This document shows, piece after piece, positions 26,934 to 34,358 of a DNA stretch of 34,358 nt. This stretch comes from Alphaproteobacteria bacterium. Lineage in GTDB: Bacteria > Pseudomonadota > Alphaproteobacteria > Paracaedibacterales > CAIULA01. How positions within the stretch are numbered: the first letter of the stretch is position 1; each line of letters begins with the position of its first letter. A program made the translations under genes and the position numbers. The stretch spans positions 1 through 34,358 of the forward strand of contig JAPLOP010000031.1 of the NCBI GenBank assembly GCA_026400645.1. Direction: 5' to 3'. The notes beneath the pieces are model-generated. The model had not been told where the DNA came from. It saw only the letters and a program-made list of their open reading frames with translations, and did no database searches.

Positions 26934-29900
26934 ATGAGTCGTGCGTCACATAATAATTTCGGGAGTAATGAAATTTCCCCTGGATTCGATTCAATTCGAA
27001 TCTCTATAGCCAGTCCGGAACAAATCCGGTCTTGGTCTTATGGGGAAGTGAAGAAACCAGAAACAATTAACTATCGTACCTTTAAGCCAGAACGGGATGG
27101 ATTGTTCTGTGCCAGGATTTTTGGCCCCATCAAGGACTATGAATGCTTGTGCGGGAAATACAAGCGGATGAAATACCGCGGCATCGTTTGCGAAAAATGC
27201 GGTGTCGAAGTGACCTTGAGCAAGGTAAGACGTGATCGCATGGGTCATATCGAGCTTGCTTCACCCGTGGCACATATTTGGTTTACAAAATCTTTACCAA
27301 GCCGAATTGGTATGCTTTTGGATATCGCGCTTAAAGATTTGGAAAAAATTCTCTATTTCGAGAGTTATGTTGTAACTGATCCGGGGATGACACCGTTTAA
27401 AACGCAGCAGCTGCTGACAGAAGAAGAATACGCCCAGGCTCAGGACGAATACGGCGAAGAAGCCTTTAAAGCCAGTATCGGGGCAGAGGCATTAAAGGAT
27501 CTTTTGTCAAAAATCAATCCTGAAACGGAAAGTGAACGCCTACGCGAAGAATTAATCGAAACAACATCGGAAATCCGGCGGAAAAAAACCGTTAAGCGGT
27601 TAAAGCTGATCGAAGCGTTCTTGGAATCAAAAACGAAACCAGAGCATTTGATCCTAGAAGTCGTGCCGGTTATTCCACCAGAATTGCGCCCGCTTGTTCC
27701 ACTGGATGGCGGACGTTTTGCAACCAGCGATCTGAATGATCTGTACAGACGGGTCATCAACAGAAACAATCGTTTAAAGCGGTTGATAGAATTACGCGCA
27801 CCAGACATTATTGTCCGTAACGAAAAAAGAATGCTGCAAGAAGCCGTTGATGCGTTGTTTGATAACGGGCGTCGTGGTCGGGCAATCACGGGGGCCAACA
27901 AGCGTCCGCTTAAATCACTGGCCGATATGTTAAAAGGGAAACAGGGTCGTTTCCGTCAGAACCTTCTTGGAAAGCGTGTCGATTATTCCGGACGTTCTGT
28001 GATCGTTGTGGGGCCAGAATTAAAGCTGCATCAGTGTGGTTTGCCCAAAAAAATGGCACTTGAGCTGTTTAGACCCTTTATCTATTCACGGTTACAACGG
28101 TATGGATTGGCCAGCACATTAAAGGCCGCCAAACGCATGGTCGAAAAAGAACGCCCAGAAGTATGGGATGTTTTAGAGGATGTGATCAGAGAGCATCCGG
28201 TTATGCTAAACCGTGCGCCGACGTTGCATAGATTGGGTATTCAAGCATTTGAACCAATTCTGATCGAAGGAAAAGCAATTCAATTGCATCCGCTTGTTTG
28301 TGCGGCGTTTAATGCTGACTTTGACGGGGATCAAATGGCGGTCCATATTCCGTTGTCCTTGGAATCGCAGTTGGAATGTCGTGTTCTGATGATGTCAACG
28401 AATAACATCTTGAGCCCATCGAACGGCCGTCCAATTATTGTTCCGTCCAAGGATATCGTTTTGGGTCTGTATTATTTGTCACTAGAGACTGAAGGCTTGC
28501 CAGGCGAGGGATCGATTTTTGGAAGTATCGCTGAAGCTGAATTCGCCCTTCAGGAAAAAGTTGTCGAGCTGCATACCAAGATTTTTGCACGGACAGCCTA
28601 TTATACAGAGGCCGGTGACGTTTATTACAAGCGCGTTCCGACAACTCCAGGTCGTATGATCCTGGGGCAGCTTTTGCCGGCTCATGAGAAGGTTCCCTAT
28701 GATGTTGTGAACCAAATTTTGACCAGCAATGAAATTGGTAACTTGGTTGATACTGTCTATCGCCATTGCGGACAAAAAGAGACCGTGATTTTCGTTGATC
28801 ATATTATGGGCCTTGGCTTTAAATATATGACAAAGGGTGCAATTTCATTTGGTAAGGATGACTTGATTATCCCGGAAGAAAAGACAAAGCTTATTGCCCA
28901 AACGAAAACAATGGTCAACGAATATGAACAACAGTATCTAGATGGTTTGATTACTCAGGGTGAAAAGTACAACAAGGTTGTCGATATTTGGGATCGCTGT
29001 ACCGATAAGGTTGCCGAAGCCATGATGAAAGTTATGTCGCAAAGCAAACCAGGGGAGCCTGTGAATTCGGTCTATATGATGGCCCATTCAAAAGCGAGAG
29101 GATCGGCCGCACAGATGAAGCAGCTGTCCGGTATGCGTGGTTTGATGACAAAGCCGTCAGGGGATATTATCGAAACACCTATTATCTCCAACTTTAAAGA
29201 GGGGCTAACGGTTCACGAATACTTTATTTCAACCCACGGAACACGTAAAGGTTTGGCGGATACGGCATTGAAGACGGCAAACTCTGGGTACCTAACCAGA
29301 AGGCTTGTTGACGTTGCGCAGGATTGCATTATCACCGAAGACGATTGTGGAACAACCCGTGGCATTAAGATTCGTTCAGTGGTCGAGGGAGCCAATACGA
29401 TCATCAGCTTAGCGGATCGCGTTTTGGGCAGGTGTACAACCAATTCGATTGTTCATCCGCAAACCGATGTTGTTATTGCCGAGGAAAGCCATCTAATCAA
29501 CGAAGATGTTTTGGATGCGATTACCGAAGCCGGCATTGACGAAGTCACAATCAGGTCCGTATTAACGTGCGAAACCGAAGTTGGAATTTGTGCCAAATGT
29601 TATGGCAGAGATTTGGCGCGTGGCACAATCGTTAGTAATGGCGAGGCTGTTGGTGTTATTGCGGCTCAATCAATCGGGGAGCCTGGTACTCAGCTAACGA
29701 TGCGTACGTTCCACATTGGTGGAGCTGCCCAACGTGCGGCGGAACAATCCAGCATAGAGTCGGCACATAATGCAACCATCGCGTTTAAGAACGTATCATT
29801 TGCTAAAAATAGCGCCGGGGCAAATGTTGTGATTTCTAGAAACAGCGAATTAGTTCTGGTTGGCGATCAGGGCAGGGAACGCGTACGGTATAAAGTTCCT

Positions 29901-31106
29901 TATGGGTCTAAATTATTGGTCGCAGAGGGCGATGCCGTTAAGTTGGGACAACGTCTTGTTGAATGGGATCCTTATACGATTCCTGTTCTGACAGAAAAAG
30001 ATGGTATAGCGCATTACGTTGATTTGGTTGAAAACCAGTCGTTACGCGAAGTTGTGGACGAATCAACAGGTATTTCGAATCGTGTTGTTGTTGACTGGAA
30101 ACAAAACTCCCGTGGCGGAGATTTGCGCCCCATGATCAGCATCCGCGATGAAAAAGGGAACCCTGTTGTTCTGCAAACGGGCATAGAAGCGCGTTATCAT
30201 TTGCCGGTTGATACGATTATCAATGCGGATAATGGTGCACGGGTTTATGCGGGTGACGTCATTGCGCGTATCCCGATTGAAAAAATGAAAACACGTGATA
30301 TTACTGGTGGTTTGCCGCGCGTTTCTGAGCTTTTCGAGGCACGTCATCCAAAGGATGCGGCAATTATCGCTGAATTTGATGGACGCGTTGAGTACGGCAA
30401 GGACTATAAAGCAAAGCGTAGAATTATCATTCTTCCTGAAAATGATGAACGCCAACCGTTGGAATATTTGATTCCCAAGGGGCGGCACATTACAGTTCAC
30501 GAGGGGGATTACGTTAAGCGAGGAGAATTGTTGGTGGATGGTAACGCTGTTCCCCATGACATTTTGCGAATCCTGGGTGTGGAGGCGCTTGCTGCCTATC
30601 TTGTCAGCGAAATTCAACAAGTTTATCGCTTGCAGGGTGTTCCAATTAACGATAAACATATCGAGGTCATCGTCAGGCAAATGCTTCAAAAGCACGAGAT
30701 TACCGATGGTGGGGATTCGCAGTATATCGTTGGTGAGCAAGTTGATCGAAGTGAATTTGAGAAGATAAACAAGGGACTAGAATTGGAAGGCAAAAGACCT
30801 GCTCAGGGGATGCCCGTTCTTCAGGGAATCACCAAGGCATCCTTGCACACCAAGTCCTTTATTTCTGCTGCATCCTTCCAGGAGACAACACGTGTCCTGA
30901 CGGAGGCTGCCGTATCAGGTAAGGTGGATGATCTTGTTGGCCTAAAGGAGAACGTCATCGTTGGCCGTTTGGTGCCTGCAGGTACTGGTAGCGTTGTCAG
31001 TAAGCTTCGTGCCCTTGCCGCTAGCAGGGATCAAGAAGCCATGGACCAGAGCGCAGCCAGAGCCGAAGAAAGCCGCGAACAGTATCGGAAAACGACTGTC
31101 GCATAG
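26934..31106 (+). CDS. rpoC: DNA-directed RNA polymerase beta' subunit
   Basis: RpoC carries the catalytic magnesium site and bridge helix. The 1390-residue protein has the N-terminal zinc ribbon (Cys71, Cys73, Cys86, Cys89), the lid/rudder region, the invariant [12 protein letters not shown] motif (460-471, Asp462, Asp464, Asp466), the trigger-loop region, and the second zinc site with [11 protein letters not shown] (879-889). The end, [18 protein letters not shown], contains the usual C-terminal GTG tail. ATG 26934 follows AAGGAG. It is followed by a 110-nt interval with a promoter and inverted repeat ahead of the str operon. Its length equals RpoB by coincidence. Confidence 0.99.
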   Translation: MSRASHNNFGSNEISPGFDSIRISIASPEQIRSWSYGEVKKPETINYRTFKPERDGLFCARIFGPIKDYECLCGKYKRMKYRGIVCEKCGVEVTLSKVRRDRMGHIELASPVAHIWFTKSLPSRIGMLLDIALKDLEKILYFESYVVTDPGMTPFKTQQLLTEEEYAQAQDEYGEEAFKASIGAEALKDLLSKINPETESERLREELIETTSEIRRKKTVKRLKLIEAFLESKTKPEHLILEVVPVIPPELRPLVPLDGGRFATSDLNDLYRRVINRNNRLKRLIELRAPDIIVRNEKRMLQEAVDALFDNGRRGRAITGANKRPLKSLADMLKGKQGRFRQNLLGKRVDYSGRSVIVVGPELKLHQCGLPKKMALELFRPFIYSRLQRYGLASTLKAAKRMVEKERPEVWDVLEDVIREHPVMLNRAPTLHRLGIQAFEPILIEGKAIQLHPLVCAAFNADFDGDQMAVHIPLSLESQLECRVLMMSTNNILSPSNGRPIIVPSKDIVLGLYYLSLETEGLPGEGSIFGSIAEAEFALQEKVVELHTKIFARTAYYTEAGDVYYKRVPTTPGRMILGQLLPAHEKVPYDVVNQILTSNEIGNLVDTVYRHCGQKETVIFVDHIMGLGFKYMTKGAISFGKDDLIIPEEKTKLIAQTKTMVNEYEQQYLDGLITQGEKYNKVVDIWDRCTDKVAEAMMKVMSQSKPGEPVNSVYMMAHSKARGSAAQMKQLSGMRGLMTKPSGDIIETPIISNFKEGLTVHEYFISTHGTRKGLADTALKTANSGYLTRRLVDVAQDCIITEDDCGTTRGIKIRSVVEGANTIISLADRVLGRCTTNSIVHPQTDVVIAEESHLINEDVLDAITEAGIDEVTIRSVLTCETEVGICAKCYGRDLARGTIVSNGEAVGVIAAQSIGEPGTQLTMRTFHIGGAAQRAAEQSSIESAHNATIAFKNVSFAKNSAGANVVISRNSELVLVGDQGRERVRYKVPYGSKLLVAEGDAVKLGQRLVEWDPYTIPVLTEKDGIAHYVDLVENQSLREVVDESTGISNRVVVDWKQNSRGGDLRPMISIRDEKGNPVVLQTGIEARYHLPVDTIINADNGARVYAGDVIARIPIEKMKTRDITGGLPRVSELFEARHPKDAAIIAEFDGRVEYGKDYKAKRRIIILPENDERQPLEYLIPKGRHITVHEGDYVKRGELLVDGNAVPHDILRILGVEALAAYLVSEIQQVYRLQGVPINDKHIEVIVRQMLQKHEITDGGDSQYIVGEQVDRSEFEKINKGLELEGKRPAQGMPVLQGITKASLHTKSFISAASFQETTRVLTEAAVSGKVDDLVGLKENVIVGRLVPAGTGSVVSKLRALAASRDQEAMDQSAARAEESREQYRKTTVA

Positions 31107-31117
31107 TAACAAAGCGC

Positions 31118-31146
31118 TTGACAAGGAAGGCCAGCCATAATAGCAT
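31118..31146 (+). promoter_or_regulatory. probable str operon promoter (rpsL-rpsG-fusA-tuf)
   Basis: A perfect TTGACA (31118-31123, in GCTTGACAAGG) is followed after 17 nt by TAGCAT (31141-31146). Transcription would begin near 31153, about 64 nt before rpsL. It lies directly after the rpoC stop, and its -10 box is inside the left arm of the inverted repeat at 31139. Confidence 0.55.
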
Positions 31147-31195
31147 CTTCAATAATGTTGTCGATGGCGGGGTCTTCTTTGTAGAAGATGCTATT
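31139..31195. repeat. 12-bp perfect inverted repeat before rpsL
   Basis: AATAGCATCTTC (31139-31150) and GAAGATGCTATT (31184-31195) are exact inverted repeats separated by 33 nt. In readthrough RNA from rpoC they would form a stable stem, but no T-run follows, so a terminator is unlikely. The left arm overlaps the proposed -10 box. It may be a processing site or a protein operator. Confidence 0.7.
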
Positions 31196-31216
31196 TGAGT
31201 AATAGAAAGAAAATAA

Positions 31217-31588
31217 ATGCCAACAGTTAATCAGCTCATTCGTAAACCTAGAGAACCAAAAGTCGCTCGGAATAAAGTTCCGGCTCTCGAAAGTTGCCCT
31301 CAAAAAAGAGGTGTCTGCACACGCGTCTTTACGACGACCCCTAAAAAGCCAAACTCAGCTTTGCGTAAGGTCGCCCGTATTAGACTGACAAATGGTTTTG
31401 AAGTAACCGGATATATTCCTGGTGAAGGTCATAACTTACAAGAGCACTCTGTCGTATTGATTCGCGGCGGCCGTGTAAAGGACTTACCGGGTGTTCGGTA
31501 CCACATTATTCGTGGTGCTTTGGATACCCAGGGTGTAAAAAACAGAAAGCAAGCTAGATCAAAATATGGATCAAAAAAGCCTAAGTAA
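31217..31588 (+). CDS. rpsL: 30S ribosomal protein S12
   Basis: S12 sits at the decoding centre and controls accuracy. The 123-residue product has [12 protein letters not shown] with Lys43 and [13 protein letters not shown] with Lys88, the two positions altered in streptomycin-resistant mutants; both are wild type. It heads the conserved rpsL-rpsG-fusA-tuf order. ATG 31217 follows an AGAAAG stretch, a weak Shine-Dalgarno. Confidence 0.98.
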   Translation: MPTVNQLIRKPREPKVARNKVPALESCPQKRGVCTRVFTTTPKKPNSALRKVARIRLTNGFEVTGYIPGEGHNLQEHSVVLIRGGRVKDLPGVRYHIIRGALDTQGVKNRKQARSKYGSKKPK

Positions 31589-31627
31589 TAGCTCTTTTGA
31601 TAAAGTTAAGGTATTTGGTCTTTTTAA

Positions 31628-32122
<495 letters not shown>

Positions 32123-32128
32123 GTTAAC

Positions 32129-34207
32129 ATGGCAAGAGTAACACCCCTAAGTCACTATCGTAATATTGGCATCATGGCTCATATCGATGCTGGAAAAACG
32201 ACGACGACAGAACGCATCCTGTATTACACAGGAAAATCATATAAAATTGGTGAAGTTCATGAAGGCACTGCCGTTATGGACTGGATGGAGCAAGAGCAAG
32301 AACGCGGGATAACAATTACATCTGCCGCGACGACTTGTTTTTGGCGCGATAACCGCATTAACATTATTGACACCCCTGGACACGTTGATTTCACAATCGA
32401 AGTCGAAAGAAGTCTTAGGGTTTTGGATGGTGCTGTTGCTGTGTTTGATGGCGTTGCGGGTGTTGAGCCCCAATCCGAAACAGTTTGGCGTCAAGCTGAC
32501 AAATATAACGTTCCAAGAATCTGCTTCGTTAACAAAATGGACCGCGTTGGTGCTGATTTTTATCGTTGCGTTGACATGATCATTGATCGTTTGGGGGCAA
32601 AACCTGTTGTTTTGCAGTTGCCAATTGGATCTGAAAGCGATTTTGTCGGCGTGATCGATTTGGTCAAAATGGAAGCAATCGTATGGCAAGATGATTCACT
32701 TGGTGCAAAATTTGACATCCTTCCAATTCCCGATGATCTGCGCGCAAAGGCGAATGACTATCGACTAAGACTGCTAGAGACAGTCGTCGAAGCTAACGAT
32801 GTCATCATGGAATCATACCTAGAGGGCAAAGAACCAACAGCGGAACAAATCGTTGACTGTATCCGTAAGGGTGTTTTGAATGGTTTATTCGTTCCTGTAT
32901 TGTGTGGAACAGCCTTTAAGAACAAGGGCGTTCAGCCACTATTGGATGCGATCGTTGACTATTTACCAGCTCCAGGAGACGTCGGTTCAGTCGAAGGAAT
33001 CGAAATGGATAGCGACGATGTAAAAGTCATTCGGAAAGCTGACGATTCAGAGCCGCTTGCTGCTTTGGCATTTAAAATCATGACAGACCCGTTTGTTGGA
33101 TCTATTACCTTTGTGCGTATTTATTCTGGTCGCATTGAATCCGGAACAAGCGTTTTGAATTCGATCAAGGACAGAACGGAACGCATTGGACGTATGTTGT
33201 TGATGCATGCAAACAATCGTGAAGACATAAAAGAAGCTGGCGCCGGTGATATCGTTGCCTTGTGTGGATTAAAGTACACAACGACAGGGGAAACACTTTG
33301 TGCGCCAAATAAGCCCGTTATTTTAGAAAAAATGGAATTCCCAGATCCGGTCATTGAAATTGCTATTGAACCCAAGACAAAAGCCGACCAAGAAAAAATG
33401 GGTGTTGCTTTGGCGCGCTTAGCATCGGAAGATCCATCCTTTAGAATCAGTTCTGATCAGGAAACAGGTCAAACGGTTATTAAGGGCATGGGGGAGTTGC
33501 ATTTAGAAATTAAGGTTGATATACTCAGGCGTGAATACAAGGTCGAGGCGAATATTGGTGCTCCTCAGGTTGCCTATAGGGAAACGATCACAAAAGCCAA
33601 TGAGATCGATTATACCCATAAAAAGCAATCGGGTGGTGCGGGTCAGTTCGCTAGAATTAAGCTTCTGTTTGAACCATTAGCACCTGGATCAGGATTTGTT
33701 TTCGAAAATAAGGTTGTTGGTGGATCTGTTCCAAAAGAATATATACCTGGCGTAACAAAAGGCTTGCATTCAGCTATGGAAACTGGTGTTGTAGCAGGGT
33801 ATCCGCTTATTGATTTTAAAGCCACATTGACTGATGGTGCTTACCATGATGTCGACTCAAGTACACTAGCTTTCGAAATCGCTGCAAGGGCAGCCTTTAG
33901 AGAAGGCATCGTGAAATGTGCTCCTAAATTGTTGGAGCCCATTATGAAGGTTGAAGCGGTAACCCCAGAAGATTATATGGGCGATGTTATTGGCGATTTG
34001 AACAGTCGTCGTGGACAAATTACAGGAATGGACCAGCGCGGAAATGCACGTGTTATTAATGCAATGGTGCCCCTGGCAAACATGTTTGGATACGTCAATA
34101 CACTAAGGTCAATGAGCCAAGGGAGAGCACAATTCTCCATGGTATTTGATCATTATGAGCAAGTTCCGCAACATGTAGCGGAAGAGATTAAAGCAAAACA
34201 AGCATAA
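32129..34207 (+). CDS. fusA: elongation factor G
   Basis: EF-G drives translocation and, with RRF, ribosome recycling. The 692-residue protein has G1 [13 protein letters not shown] (18-30), [10 protein letters not shown] (switch I), G3 DTPGHVDF and G4 NKMD. Domains II-V follow, including [23 protein letters not shown] (domain IV/V) and the end [16 protein letters not shown]. It is canonical single-copy-type EF-G in the str operon, 6 nt after rpsG and 23 nt before tuf. Confidence 0.99.
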   Translation: MARVTPLSHYRNIGIMAHIDAGKTTTTERILYYTGKSYKIGEVHEGTAVMDWMEQEQERGITITSAATTCFWRDNRINIIDTPGHVDFTIEVERSLRVLDGAVAVFDGVAGVEPQSETVWRQADKYNVPRICFVNKMDRVGADFYRCVDMIIDRLGAKPVVLQLPIGSESDFVGVIDLVKMEAIVWQDDSLGAKFDILPIPDDLRAKANDYRLRLLETVVEANDVIMESYLEGKEPTAEQIVDCIRKGVLNGLFVPVLCGTAFKNKGVQPLLDAIVDYLPAPGDVGSVEGIEMDSDDVKVIRKADDSEPLAALAFKIMTDPFVGSITFVRIYSGRIESGTSVLNSIKDRTERIGRMLLMHANNREDIKEAGAGDIVALCGLKYTTTGETLCAPNKPVILEKMEFPDPVIEIAIEPKTKADQEKMGVALARLASEDPSFRISSDQETGQTVIKGMGELHLEIKVDILRREYKVEANIGAPQVAYRETITKANEIDYTHKKQSGGAGQFARIKLLFEPLAPGSGFVFENKVVGGSVPKEYIPGVTKGLHSAMETGVVAGYPLIDFKATLTDGAYHDVDSSTLAFEIAARAAFREGIVKCAPKLLEPIMKVEAVTPEDYMGDVIGDLNSRRGQITGMDQRGNARVINAMVPLANMFGYVNTLRSMSQGRAQFSMVFDHYEQVPQHVAEEIKAKQA

Positions 34208-34230
34208 CGAAAGAATGAGGAACACAAGCG

Positions 34231-34358
34231 ATGTCTAAAGCAAAATTTGAGCGGAACAAGCCGCACTGCAACATAGGAACGATTGGCCACGTTGACCACG
34301 GTAAAACATCATTGACTGCTGCGATTACGAAAGTATTGGCAGAAACCGGTGGTGCGAA
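34231..34358 (+). CDS. tuf: elongation factor Tu, N-terminal fragment (runs off the window)
   Basis: The first 42 codons encode [20 protein letters not shown] followed by [21 protein letters not shown], the standard EF-Tu start with the P-loop GHVDHGKTS (about 19-27). EF-Tu delivers aminoacyl-tRNA to the ribosome. A GAGGAA Shine-Dalgarno lies about 10 nt upstream. It is cut by the window edge, not truncated biologically as far as can be seen. Confidence 0.97.
   Translation, partial: MSKAKFERNKPHCNIGTIGHVDHGKTSLTAAITKVLAETGGA

Noticed and set aside
30063-30740. 225-codon minus-strand open frame inside rpoC
   Set aside because: Long, but entirely antisense to the invariant RNA polymerase beta' sequence; codon use follows from the sense gene.

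Overview
The window is a chromosomal stretch of an alphaproteobacterium with modest GC content. The gene order (rsmG-parA-parB at one end, then secE-nusG-rplKA-rplJL-rpoBC-rpsL-rpsG-fusA-tuf at the other) and protein signatures such as the RpoB start and rifampicin-cluster sequence and the class of the xre regulator all fit Alphaproteobacteria. The compact, overlapping gene layout would suit a host-associated lineage such as Holosporales, but that placement is inference and no species is claimed.

Region 1 (1-3302): the 3' end of a group II intron (domains V and VI) sits inside rsmG. Only the C-terminal half of RsmG follows it. That exon carries a perfect 16-bp parS centromere site, immediately upstream of parA-parB. 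A CCA-adding enzyme gene on the opposite strand overlaps the parB end.

Region 2 (3400-5620): tRNA-Glu(CTC) and tRNA-Arg(TCT), both with encoded CCA, then the GTPase gene typA.

Region 3 (5760-10880): a tightly coupled operon of a TauE/SafE-type permease and a complete PotFGHI-type polyamine ABC importer, joined by 4-nt ATGA overlaps at two junctions.

Region 4 (10914-12834, minus): lnt followed by an xre-family regulator whose start lies inside the lnt end. Divergently, a plus-strand cluster (12907-15954) carries a DegT-family sugar aminotransferase, RpiB and a membrane-anchored GT10 (fucosyltransferase-like) enzyme with an unusual N-terminal region.

Region 5 (15936-18987): hemC (minus), a DsbA-like periplasmic thioredoxin protein (plus) and serC (minus), with convergent overlaps at both ends.

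Region 6 (19065-34358): tRNA-Trp, then the transcription/translation supercluster secE, nusG, rplK, rplA, rplJ, rplL, rpoB, rpoC, rpsL, rpsG, fusA and the first 128 bases of tuf. Its intergenic spaces hold recognisable RNA control elements: an L1-type hairpin before rplK, a terminator whose DNA contains the -10 box of the next promoter plus an L10 leader before rplJ, a 17-bp attenuator-like hairpin before rpoB, and an inverted repeat overlapping a promoter before rpsL.

No wholly novel system is evident. The most unusual points are the intron-split rsmG next to parS, the anchored GT10 gene cluster, and the nested terminator/promoter arrangement in the ribosomal cluster.
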